Shown here piece by piece: positions 45,874 through 57,442 of a DNA stretch of 64,000 nucleotides. The notes below the pieces were generated by a model that was not told the origin of the DNA, did no database searches, and saw only the letters and a list, made by a program, of their open reading frames with translations. The stretch spans positions 1 through 64,000 of the forward strand of contig JASJFT010000213.1 of assembly GCA_030770425.1 (NCBI GenBank), written 5' to 3'. The position numbers and the translations under genes are program-made. The stretch is from Darksidea phi (Eukaryota > Ascomycota > Dothideomycetes > Pleosporales > Lentitheciaceae). Numbering within the stretch: position 1 is the first letter of the stretch; the number at the start of each line of letters is the position of its first letter.

Positions 45874-47561
45874 TACGGTGGGGAGACGAGAAGGCCAGGT
45901 TATCGATGTGTACATATGAATGTTAATGTTTTATGATATGATCTTCTGTACCCTGTTTCAACAAGGATAGTACTGCCAGTGGTCCAAGATCTGTATTTGA
46001 TACAACAGCATGCGACGTCACCCATTACTATCTTTCTAAGCCTCGCTTCTCGGCCTTTCAACTGCTCAGTCCTACAACAAGTGACGAAAGATGTCTAAAC
46101 GACCCCCATGTGTAACCTCACGACTCTCACCTTGCTATTTTCCTCACAAAGATTGTTCAAGGCATTTGCGCATCGCCGTTTTATCTCCATACGTAGCCCA
46201 ATTGCAGGCGTTGTCCTAACTTGTGCTCACGCTAGAACATTCCACTCACCAACGGCAGAACATCAGAGGAATCACTAATTGTTCTAGTCAAAGAAACCAT
46301 AGCGAGTCTAGTAAGGCGCTCCATCCTGGATCCTGTCATCGCTGGCTATTCGCACACCACATCTCTACCAACCTTTGCGTTAACAAGCAACTTTGTCACC
46401 AAGCTTCTTCACAACTATCCCTATCACATCTCCTACTATTCTAAGCTTGACAACAGCCTCGACAAATGCTCAAACGAGGTACAGCCGTCCAAACTCATAC
46501 ACGACACATGGCGAAAGCTTCACCACCTCCTCAGCACACATCGTCAAAAAAGTAATGTACCCCAAAAATACCGAACATACCGCAAGACAACTCGCCAAAC
46601 AATCAAGACGCAACCCAACGCCACCACATTCACCACAACTCGCACACGTCAGCGCCTCTCCAGAATCATGTATAAGTAACCCCATCCACGCACCGTACAT
46701 CTATAGCAATATCTACAAAGTAAAGTTTCCAAAGTAAAAACCCATACACCATCACAAGCCCGCCCAAATAACAATAACAACAACCAATCCCACCTAAACC
46801 AAACGGCTATTACCGAACTAACCTCACCCATAAACTACAGTGCGCCCAAGAAATGGTAGTGCTGCGGATGTATTCCATAAATCCCACCCCGCTAATCACG
46901 ACAACTGCACTGATTAACGAGGGTATAAGGTGGTCTAGGCCAACACAGTCGCCCAACCACCTACCGCTGCATAAGCTACAGCTGTGCTTGCATTTATCTC
47001 TCGAATACCACAAGGAGTATTCACGGTGTCCGAAGTAGGATCTGTAGGGGGTCTATTCAGAGAGAGGGAAAGGAGCTCGTTGAGTACTCGGGTTTCGATG
47101 TGGCTGGACCAATGAATCATCACTACTAGCAGTTGAATCTGACCGGGGATAATGATGGGTTAGGTTGTGTACCACGTCTTAGGGACAAGGTGGTGATACG
47201 TACCAAAGCAGTTATAACTCTGTAATAGCGGTGACTTTTGTGGGTGCAAAGTTGATTTATTAGGGGTGATTGAATGGAAGGATAAAGCTAAAAAGAAACA
47301 GGAAACGCACCACTCAGAGTGCCAGTCCAACTTGTGGAACCCGATGCACATGTGGAGGATTATGGCAAGAGATCCACTTGTAGGTAAGAAAACCGCCAGA
47401 AAGGATAGAGAAGAAGGCAAGAAACATGAGGAAAACAAGTCCACCTACACCATCAACCCATTGTCTCACCCGCTCCAGTATCGTGCACCGCTTTCTTCGT
47501 CCACTGGAGGTATGCAAAACGCACAATCGAAGAGCTCATCATACGTGGGAGGGTATCTGGA
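45874..47561. other. Convergent intergenic region
   Basis: About 1.7 kb between convergent 3' ends. The sequence around 46200-46800 is A/C-rich on the + strand with little G. No supported gene was seen. Confidence 0.5.
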
Positions 47562-49801
47562 TCACACATGCTGAAATCCTCTGGTGATCGCCGGCGTAGT
47601 CGGGAAAGACCTCTCAGCCGGTGCTGGTGCGCCGGCCCCAACAAACCTCGTGCGCCTCTCCTCCACATATGTAGCAGGCAAACCATTCTCGTCAAGATCT
47701 CTATAACGTCTCACGCTCACCAACTCGCCCGAATTTTCACTCTCAGACTCCGTAACGTCTTCCCAGTCTTCATGCCTAGGGTCAGGTGGGGGTGAAACAG
47801 AGCGCCTTCGCTCAACAGAGAGATATCGGCTATACGATGTTACATCTGGCGAAGGTTCTCGTGGATTTTGGGTACGGCCGCGTGGGGCTGGAGAGTTCCG
47901 CCGGACACGAACTTCTTCATAGCGGCGGGGCGAAATGTGGCGAACGCGGACTTCGTCTTCGTACCCTCTCGAAGAAGGTGGAGTTGACTGTCTGACATGG
48001 AGTCTGCTAAAGCTTCGCTCAAGTGGGGGAGAAGGTGGCTGGGGAGGAATCTCTTCGTCGTATCCGCGCTGTGGATGATGTCTTCTGATGTGCTCCCTTG
48101 TATAATCCACGACATGCCTTTCCGCTCGCCTGGGCTCGCCCCCAAACTGAACTCTTGCACCTCCAGACTCAGGTAACATGCTGTCATTGCTCGCTTCCAT
48201 GCGGCGTCTGTGTGATGTCCTGTAGTTCATTTCTGGGCTTCTCAAGATGCCGCGAGGAGGTGGTGAAGGTTGACGGGAATCAGTAGACACACTACCTTCC
48301 GACTCTCTCAAATAGGTTCGATGGTCCGGTGCAACAGTCCGGTAAGCGGCCGGGTGAGCAGCAAGTCGACTCTGCGCATCATCGCTCCGACGTTCCCGTC
48401 GACCGCCGCGAACAGGCGATGGGCTGTGACGCCGATACTCTGCGGGTCGCGGTTCATGAGACTCATGCCGATGCTCGACTCTGGTGGTGGTCCTGGTATG
48501 GGCCGGCGGCGGTGATGGACTCAGCTCAGTAACCCTACGTCGCGGAAGATGAGCATAATGTCTATCACGAGTGGAATATACCTCGTCAGACCTATGTCGC
48601 CGAAAGTGCACATCCACGGGTGGACTGGATGACGACACGCGAACTTCCGTCCTCCTTCTCAGGACTTGCGGCGGGCTCTGCTCCTGTCGAAGCACTCGAA
48701 GACCCAGATGTGCACGGCTTGTATTCCTTATACGCGTTCGCTGAGGACTCGGTGAGGAGTGACGCCTAGCCACATACACTACCTCTTCCCTACTGCGGGC
48801 CCTACCCCTCGATTCCCCACCGGCAATCTCAATGCGAATGGTCCTCTCCCCACTATCTCGCACCTCTCGCTTTTCCCTCTCTTTCTTGGCCTTTTTCTTA
48901 CACCGTCGGCACGCCGATTGAACCTGGGGCTGTCCAGGAATGACTGGATGATGGCGATGGAAGCCTGCTGAGCGCATGCGACCGCACACGCTACAGACAT
49001 GGCAGAGCAAGACATGAACCTGGGGTTCTGGAGGAGGCGCTCGCGGCGGTGATGGGGCTCGTACAACGTCTGGAGGCGGCCATACTCCTGTATAGTGGGA
49101 GGAATGATAATGGTCTCTGGTCTCCTCGATCATTGGCCCTGGAGGGCCGCGTGTTGTATTATTCTGTGATCCCCGTCAGTCAAACCACTATGCCGCGCAT
49201 TATAGACGTACCGGCGCCATCGGGTTGTTATACTGCCACCCAACGTTGTAACCCGCTCCAGGTTGCGGTTGCTGTCCTTGTGCTTGATAGTTCCGTGGGA
49301 GATCTGCATATCCCGGCGGCCTAGGAGGTGGCGGCATAGAAGGAACCAGTTGGGCTAGCTGCTGACTGGTCGCAAGTGCACCTGGTGCGGCGGGCGGAGG
49401 TGTTGGAACTGCGGGAGGGGCCTGAGCGAACTGCACATTCTGTCAGATTGACGAAACGCGACGAGGAGAGAGACATCAAAATGCGTATCCAGGCGGTGTA
49501 GGCGGTTCTTCTGGTATGCTCATTAGCTCTAATCATATTAAAAGATTCTCTGGGAGACAGAAACTACTTACACAGGATTGAAGCCGGGGTATTGCTGGCG
49601 GGCATAAGGATTCTGTAGCCCTTGGAACCCTTGAGGAGCCTGAGCGACGGCGTTCTGAAGACCCGCATACCAAGACGGATTCTGAGGCCCGGGATGTTGC
49701 TGTTGCGGTCGTTGTTGCGGCTGCTGGCCCGGCGGGTTGGCAGCCGTCGCCGTGCTGCCCATATACTCGGCAAAAGCACGTCTCTGCTCCTCACTCGCCA
49801 T
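47562..49801 (-). CDS. Arg/Ser/Pro-rich hypothetical protein with Cys-rich motif
   Basis: The function is not known to me. A simple model uses exons 49801-49574, 49439-49212 and 49163-47562, giving 685 residues. The N terminus (MASEEQRRAFAEYMG) is followed by Gln/Pro-rich sequence. The only ordered-looking part is CHVCSVCGRMRSAGFHRHHP with CRRCKKKAKKE, a CxxC...CxxC zinc-ribbon-like motif with a basic tail, encoded near 48895-49015. The remainder is a long Arg/Ser/Pro-rich stretch with many RRH, SPSP and PPP runs, as in RS-domain or scaffold proteins. Intron 49164-49211 is clear (GTACGT...ATCACAG). The first intron (49440-49573) needs a GTGTAA donor to keep frame. It contains a short open stretch reading IPEEPPTPPGYAF then TGA, which could be an alternative exon. 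Confidence 0.6.
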
Positions 49802-50290
49802 GTTTTCGACAGGGAGGCGCGAGTGGAGGGCGGGAGGAAGTGACCGGAGGGTGGAGGACAGAGAGGAAGGCCAGCGAAGGCGCAAGCACTACAGAGAGGT
49901 GTGACAACTTTTGTAGAGGTACGTGGCAGAGCTATAGAGAGGATAGTGAGGTGGAAAATAAACTAGATAGAGCAGACGAAAGGAACTTATTGGCTGAGCG
50001 GTCTACAAAAGGCACGCGGTGAAAGAGAGATTCCCGTGCCTAGGCCGCTGCCTCCACTGTCCCTCAAGCACCGATCACGACACCGCCTTTGCTGCCCAAG
50101 ACTCATACCTTTACCGCACTTCTACCAACCTTTCTTGTCTTCATACCTCACAATCAGGTAGCGCAACAAGTAATGGGCGCCATTTTATTTTATTTTCCCC
50201 AAAACGCCCATCACCCCAGTCCTCATCCGGGTTTATCTGTACAACTATCACAAACGTCTACTGAGAAATCCCAATTAGATAGGAATAGAC
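49802..50290. other. Intergenic region between hypothetical gene and stt3
   Basis: This is the promoter of the Arg-rich gene and the 3' flank of stt3. No separate feature was seen. Confidence 0.5.
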
Positions 50291-52766
50291 CTACTCAACC
50301 CTTAATACGCGCGCTCCCCGTCTCTTTGCCGCCTTCTTCTTCTTGTGGCCCTTGTCAAATGCTAGCGCGTTCTGGTGATCACGGCCAAAGTTGTCAAGAT
50401 CCTTGACCTTGTAGATTCTGATAATCCAGTTTTCGCTGGTAAATGCCTCTTCAATAGTGCTGAGCTCAGGGCCCTGGGCGGGTAGTCGCGCTCCACGAAC
50501 GCGATCCTGTGCTTGCCCGGCAGGGAAGAGGCTGTTGTAGTTGTAGTAAGACATCTTGTACCTGTAACATAGTTAGCAGCTGCGTAGGTATTTCCCTGCA
50601 TATCTACTTACATTAAGCTATTCTTCATGGTTGGGGTGGCCTCATCGTCTACACGGTACTCGCCGCGCGGTGTGAAGAAATTGCGCTCTTTGACCTCCTC
50701 AGGCCAGATACCCTCGGCGATACGAACCATCCACAAGAACTTGTTGATGTCATCGCCGGAGTAGCCAAGAAGACCTCCAAAGACGACCAAGACGTAGTCG
50801 ACCTCGTGCTGGCGCATGATCGGATAACTGACCTCCTCTCGTGAGCTCATGGCCTTACCAACCGTCGCGATGTGTGTGTTGTTCCAGGTGTTGTTGTCAA
50901 CCAACGTCGGCCTGTCAGCCATACCACCAATTTGATAGCCGTAATCCCACCAAGACATGATCTTCGCGTTGTCGGGGGTGTTCTGCCTAAGCCAGTAGTA
51001 GGCCTCGCGGTAATCATCAATGATGTGCTGACTGCCATCTGGGAGACGCGACGCAAGCACAACAGAGGGTGAGGAGTATGCGTTAGATGTGACCCATGTG
51101 CAGTGAAGCACAAAGAGCATCAGGTAAACAATGCATGAGCCGACAACAGTCAGCTTGCTTGCCCACGAGTAGATGCCGATAAGCGGGCCTCGAGTGGATC
51201 GGAGACCGTCTGGAATGACAGCAGCGGCAGCCACCTTCGCCGTATCCGAGCTTCCATTCTCCTTAGTATCCTCCTTAGGTGTCTTAGCATCCAAGTAGGT
51301 GTCCAGAATCTGGGAGAAAGCCATAGCAGACGCAACGCAGACGATCGGCGTCAAAGTGAGCATAAGACGGACCATGACACCGGCGAAGTAGCTGGCCAGA
51401 ACGGAGTAAATGACGATGAAGACTTGCTCGTCGGTCAGCTTGCGGAAGCACATGTAGACACCAGCAGGGAAGAGCCAGATCATCATGCTGAGATCGAAGA
51501 AGAAAGCTGGCCAAGCGGTAGGCTGATGTTCCGACACGGATGCGATAATCGGAATGTGGATCTTTGCGTATCCGGTATCCCAGAGAGAGTAGAAGCGACC
51601 AGTCCAAGGCGCAATGACGCCAGATACCGTAAGAAGGACCAAGCCTCCGAAAGCCACTACGAAAATGACAAGGACGAGCGCGCGGAGCAGCGTCTGGAAC
51701 TGCTTGCTCGGGAGCTGCGCGCGTACGTAGTCGACGAAAGCAACGAGTTGAATGAGACCGAAGACGCCTAATTTTCTTAGCAGCCGCAAATACAATATCT
51801 AGCTTCATCACGTACCCAACGCAGACATGTGCTCGCTACTCCTAATAGGCAAGAATCCGACGAACGGAATCTGCATACTAGCAAGCGTACCGAGCGCATA
51901 CCACGAAGTATAGCTGACATAAAGCCTCGGGCTATACCTCCCCATGCAAATCAGTACGAACGCATGCAGCGGCAGCAAATTCGTAATGAACACGTAACCA
52001 CCCCACGCCGATACCATATATCCGTAGAAAAGCGCGGTCAACGCGCCCCAGAACATGGATCCGTTCTTAACTGCCTTGATCCACAGAAAGAAGGTAAATA
52101 CCAGCAAAAATATAGCAATAGCCTCGTTGTCGTAGCTTCCAGCGACCGAACGGGAGATGTAGCCAGGTGTGATGCCCATGAAGGCCGCAGCAAGGAGACC
52201 GGCAGACGGGGAGGTGACCATCTCGGCAGTCAAGAGGTAGGTAGCGAGCGCGGTGAGGCCGGAGAAGCCAGGCGCGAGGAGCACGCAGATGTTGCGGATG
52301 TCGACGGGGAAGGTGAGGAAGCGGAGGACGTGGTAGATGACTCCGCTAGTTACCATCAGCCCGGGGTAAAGGGTGCCTCCAGTGACTCGACCGAGCGGAT
52401 GCCATGTTCCTGTTCATCCACAATGTTAATCGTGTGTTGTATGTAAGGGAACAGGTGGGAAGAAGACAGAGGGGTGCATACGGTCATCGAACCAATCCCA
52501 GAAACTATAAAAACCATTCTGCACCAAGTATTTTGTCGCCCGGAAGTTAAACCAAGGATCGACTGCACTCCTGTTAGCCAATTGAATATTCTCGAAGCAT
52601 TGGGACACATACATTCGTGGATGATGCTTTCGAAGCGGATCACGGAGAAGAGACGGCTGGACACTGCTGCACCCGCAATCAAGACTAGAATAATCACTCG
52701 AAGCAGACCTCGAGTATTTGGGCTGGTGGCCTGCTTGAGGAGCACATTCCCCTCTGTGGCAGCCAT
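50291..52766 (-). CDS. stt3: Oligosaccharyltransferase catalytic subunit Stt3
   Basis: ER membrane enzyme that transfers the lipid-linked oligosaccharide to asparagine in N-x-S/T sequons. Exons 52766-52613, 52562-52482, 52409-51816, 51767-50612 and 50561-50291 splice to 751 residues. The first catalytic-site acidic motif is FDPWFNFR (Asp53), followed by [20 protein letters not shown] and [10 protein letters not shown] series of hydrophobic helices follows, and [16 protein letters not shown] carries the DNE region. The WWDYG motif lies near residue 550 ([14 protein letters not shown]), in the lumenal domain that recognises the +2 Ser/Thr. The DNNTWNN region downstream is also conserved. The C terminus is basic (KKKKAAKRR), typical of an ER resident. 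All junctions keep frame. Confidence 0.97.
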
Positions 52767-53043
52767 ATTGGGTGTAATGTGGGTTAAGGAGAGAAAGACG
52801 TTGCGCAAGGCCGCGTCAGGGAGCTCTACTAAGCTATCTTGACACGATTCACTGGATGTTCGGAGTAACAATTTGCCGAAGCGCCAAGCCATGCACGTGC
52901 CATGACGCTCACTCAAAATTTAACCGTGTCCATCTCGAACAAGTAAGACGTGCTTTAAACAGGTACATATGTACAAATAAGCTAGCGAATTCTACGGGTA
53001 TACTAAATCATATAACTTCGTGTAACTAACGCGCGATCCACTG

Positions 53044-55950
53044 TTATAGCAAAAGATTCCCCTCTGGCATAACTACACCGCCGACGACTGGACAAATGCT
53101 GCAAAGATGGTGACTGCAAGTTATGCAGTCTACATACATGTGGGGAGGCCAAGGCCCTGACTGACAGGAACACTGTTGAACGTATTAGCTTGTGATGTAA
53201 TGCGAAAGCAGGTGGAAAGGCTTACGCAGTAGCGGTTGAGCTCTCTCTGCCTTCGCTTCGGAGCAGGAGCGGCACCTGGGTCGTCTATCGGTAGCTGTCT
53301 TTTTCTTATGGTTGATTGTAAGGGTTGTGTGCTTGATGAAGGACCAGGCATAGGCGCTCCAGTTGGAGCTACTTGTGGCTCATCACCTGCATGCGTAGAC
53401 GGACTGTGTTCCCTCGCCTCCCCCGTCCCATCCTCTCCCTCTTCTTCAAAATTTGTTTTGTCCATGTCTCTCATGACCTCCCCCTTCCTCTTCCCCGCCT
53501 CCACACAAAACCATTCCTCTATTCCTTTCTTCTCCTTACTGAAATGCGCGTCAATATGATCAAATCTCTCGTCCCACGCCGCATTCCTTTTCTCCTTCAA
53601 GCGGACGATCTGCCCGGCATCTCCACAGAAGCCACACCAGAACTGTCCTTGGCCGTTCTTGCCGATGCGCCTTTTCCTAACCGTGTCGTCGAGGACTGAG
53701 GAATCGCTGATTTTGTGGTCCTTGGCGAGGTGGGCTCTGAAAAGTTCGGGGCGTTGGAAGAATCCAGTACAGGGTTGAGTGGAGAATGAGGGGCCGGAGG
53801 ACTGCGGAGGGAAAGGGAGACAGCATCGGAAGGATTCTAGTTGGAAGTGCTGACTGTTCTCGTGGCGCTTCCAGTCACTCTTTGCGCCAAAGCGTTTGTG
53901 GCATTTCGGGTAAGTACAGCCGTATGGTTTGGTGTGACGCTTCATGTGCTTCTTCATGTCGCAGGAACGAGAGAGGAGCGCGTCGCAATGGTCGCATTTT
54001 AGCTTGTTGGACGAGTCCCCTTTGGAAGAACGACGGGGTCGTGAGGCGAATGGCAAGCTCCCACTCTGCTTGATGAGGTTGGAAATCGCCTGAGAGGCTT
54101 TCAGAGCTTCAGACTTTGTCATGGCTACACTGATATCTGGGCGGTTCCTTGAAGGTTGCTTGCTAGACGAGCTTGATGAAGGACTGTCCTGGGTAGTTTC
54201 CTGACGATTCTGGCTCGTCACACCGTAGAGAACCCGTAGGACGACATCCTCAAGATCCACAGCGTCGGCGGAAGACGCGCTCTGGATCTCTCCAACTATA
54301 GCTTTGGAGAACTTCTGTAATGCCTGTCGTTGTTGCTCCGCCTTGGTCTGGGGTGCGCTGGAAAGTTGAGGACGCGAAGATGAACCTAGTGGATCCGGAG
54401 CCGGAGGCACATGGCTGGAGGCTACGTCCGCAAGAATGTTGAGTGAATTTTGTCGTAGCCTTGGGCGCGAGGCCGTGCTTGACAAGTTTGCGTTTTGCTG
54501 GGTTGCGAGTACTGAGCTGCTTCTGTTGTTAATAGAAGCCTGTGGGTGTACGGTCGCATTTGATCGATCAACATCCATGGCGAAGCCTTGGGAGCTTGGA
54601 TCGAACGAAGTCCACAGACTAGAATCCTGATCTGGGGTTAAGCTTATTCCGGACGCGGGATCATCAATCTCATTACCAGGAAACTGCTTTTCCGTACCTA
54701 TGCCGGCCAGAGTGGTATCCATCGGAGCCACTGACATCTCAGCGGAAGGAGGGTATGACTCTTGATAAGCCGATCTGGGAGACGTCAAACACAACGAACC
54801 AAGTTACTCTAATGTTCTCGGAAACGTACCTGCGAATGAGATCTGCCTCATCCTCACCTCTGTGCATACGGCTGATATGCTGCTTGAAGTTGTCCAGACG
54901 TGGCCATATCTTTCCCCTATTCCGGCAATTCTCAGATGCGCATTGATAAGAATCCTTCGCGACTCCAATCCGATGAACACTCTTCTTGTGTCTCTGAAGA
55001 TCATTGACTGTAGTAAAACCTCTTCCGGTGGCAGCTCGACGGCATCCTATGACGTCGCATGTATGTGGCTTATCATGTTTGAGCATGTGCTTCCTACACG
55101 TTGGTAGTCAGCAACTATCTTAGATCAATGCACGTGAATTACGCACTTATAGTCCGATGGACATTTAGAAACTTCTTTGCATTTTGAGCACTTATAGGTT
55201 GTCTTGCCCTGCGTGGTGCTGCGGCCGCTGTACTGGGAGGCTTGATCAGACTGCATAGGAAACACTTCGGTCGGCTCACTAGGTGCCGAGTTGACACTAA
55301 TGTTGCCCACTTGGAAGGTCATGTCCGAAGGCAACTCCTGATCAGCCCGGGCAGGTTCATTGCTAACGACGGATTGAGCAGGGTGAGTGTAGTATCCAGA
55401 ATCTGAACCTCGAGCTATGCTATCGATGTCTGATCCGGGCGGCTCACGATATGGTCCGTAGGCCATGTTAGACTGAGAATAGGGAGGGCGAGCAGTAGGT
55501 ACACTTGGGTTTCTCATTCGGACTACGCTCCAGGGTTCATCATGAGCTCCAGCAAATACGCGTGACATGACGGAGTCCATTGGATTAGGGGTGTCCATAG
55601 CTGAACGGGGACGGCCAACAGGAGGCACAGTAAGCATGGAAAAGTTAGACAGACTGGGGTCGATCCGGCCCTCTTGCTGAAGGTTGTTTTGCCTGTTTGT
55701 GTCCGGATGATTTGAGGATCTCAGATTTGGCGCGGTCATTGTCGTTCGAACTGATGTTGAGGGGCTTGGGAGGCTCCCCATTGGCCTCGAGCCTTGCTGG
55801 GACCATTGCTGATACGACGCATTATTGGACGGGGGGTCGAAGAACTGAAGAGAGGTCACTATAACGGCTAGTTTGATAGCAAGCTGGACATACAGGCTCG
55901 TAGTTGAAGGTGGGGTAGTTGCTGTTGTTGTTGTTGTTCGGCTGTGACAT
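53044..55950 (-). CDS. C2H2 zinc-finger protein with Cys/His tail
   Basis: Probable fungal DNA-binding regulator of 898 residues from exons 55950-55894, 55844-55147, 55093-54830, 54774-53226 and 53172-53044. An Asn-rich start (MSQPNNNNNNSNYPTF) leads to a first finger block (about 235-325: YKCSKCKEVSKCPSDYKKHM, then C-x4-C...HKKSVH and C-x4-C...HISRMH). A second block lies near 596-720 (KCDHCDALLSRSCDMKKHMKRH; C-x4-C...SDWKRHENSQH). The last intron (53173-53225, GTAAGC, CTAATAC branch site, CAACAG) is essential. Reading through it gives a short unrelated tail. Splicing yields RYCCSCQSGPW followed by VDCITCSHHLCSIC, a Cys/His cluster like the C-terminal ends seen in other ascomycete finger proteins. 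Targets are unknown. Confidence 0.85.
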
Positions 55951-57442
55951 GTTGGTGCCTGCAGGCTGTCAGCGATGGTGGCTGCCTACATGTCCATCCA
56001 CTCCGGGTTCAGATGATGATCTCGACTGTCCCGGAAGGATACGAGACCAAGACAGAGTGTTGTAACAAAACGCGATGACGACGTACCAAGTTTCAAGCTG
56101 CAGCCTTGCGCCTAATGGTTCGCAGTGGGAAGGGAAAGGTTCACAGGTCGACGGATGCGCAAGGTGGTCGCATTAGTATACGCAGGCGCGACTCACCGCC
56201 CCATAGGCTGACGACCCGTAGCACGTCTGACGGTGGATTCGAGGTGCGGTGCGCATAAGAGGGACGTTGGTCCACGCACACGGGCCGCCGGTGTAGGATA
56301 CGGGAGGGTCTTGCTAGGCGAAGCGAACAGCGAGCCGCGACAAGCTACCGGAACGTAGACGGAGGAGGATGCGGGCCGGGGATCGAGACGAGTAGCATCG
56401 TCGACGATAGTGAAAATTCGCACAGTGAGGCTCTCTAGCTCTTTTGATGCGACTGCAGCGTCTTTTTCGCGCGCTGTGGGCGGCCTCCGGGTGCGAAGAG
56501 GGCACAAGGCACAAGGCGGAGGGTTGCCTTCTTGCTGCCTTGGTAGTGGCTGTGTCGAGCGGCCAATCACCTGTACCACCATCCCCCCTCAGCGCGATAG
56601 TCCTCCTCCTCATCGACTCATCCACCCATCGACCCCTCCACTCCTCTCTCCAAGGTCAGTCCTCGGCGCCAGCAGCGCTTCCCTGCTCGAGCGTCGTGCA
56701 TCGTGGCTTGCTGGGACTGTCGCGCCAGCGCCCGCTCATCGTCCTGCACCTGTAATTAATACCGCATGCCGTATCCAGCACCCAAGGTGCCAACAACACA
56801 GGCGCACCGCACGCAATATCGCGCCGTACCCAACGAGAAAGCCCATCGCGTCTCACGAGGGCAAAGATGATATCAGCCCTGCCAGAAGCGGCTCGGCCAC
56901 CATCTCAGTTTCCTCTTCGAGGATGCAGTATGCCTCTCAGCCCGGGGCGTCGACATGACGCTACTTGTTCTAGCCGGCCCAATCGCCGCCCCCAAGCCCG
57001 CATCAACCACGACGAGACCAAAGGCGAAGAAATATCCAGACGCACGCACGCACGCATCGCATAAGCATTGTAGAACGTGTAGATTGAATTGGTCCCCCTG
57101 ATATCATTTCTGGAAGTGCAGTCGCCAAACTCTCGGAAATGCTGAATAACTAGGTACAAAGAAATGTGTGCGGGTGAGCGAGAGGAAGAACGCAGATATG
57201 CGTTCCAGGGCAGTCATCAGCTTCGTTAGCCAAGTCCTTTCCGCCCCCAGAGTTGTGAAATAGCTGGCCAGGCCTTAGCCAGTAACCTGCCACAGAGTAG
57301 AGACTTCTTTGTGCGTATGCAACGGGATATCAAACGCAAAGAAAAACAGGTATCGTCCAAAGCAAAGAAAAACAAAGCGAGAGATATTCCCCTAAATCGT
57401 TTCAATTCATCCCACGCAGCTGTGCTAACATCATGATTCTTC
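55951..57442. other. Intergenic region between two C2H2 genes
   Basis: This is upstream of the gene ending at 53044 and the 3' flank of the next C2H2 gene. A 182-codon plus frame at 56410-56958 has no recognisable domain and low-complexity content, so it is not annotated as a gene. Confidence 0.45.

Noticed and set aside
56410..56958. 182-codon plus frame between two C2H2 genes
   Set aside because: Low-complexity Ser/Pro/Arg content, no domain, and overlapping open frames on both strands.
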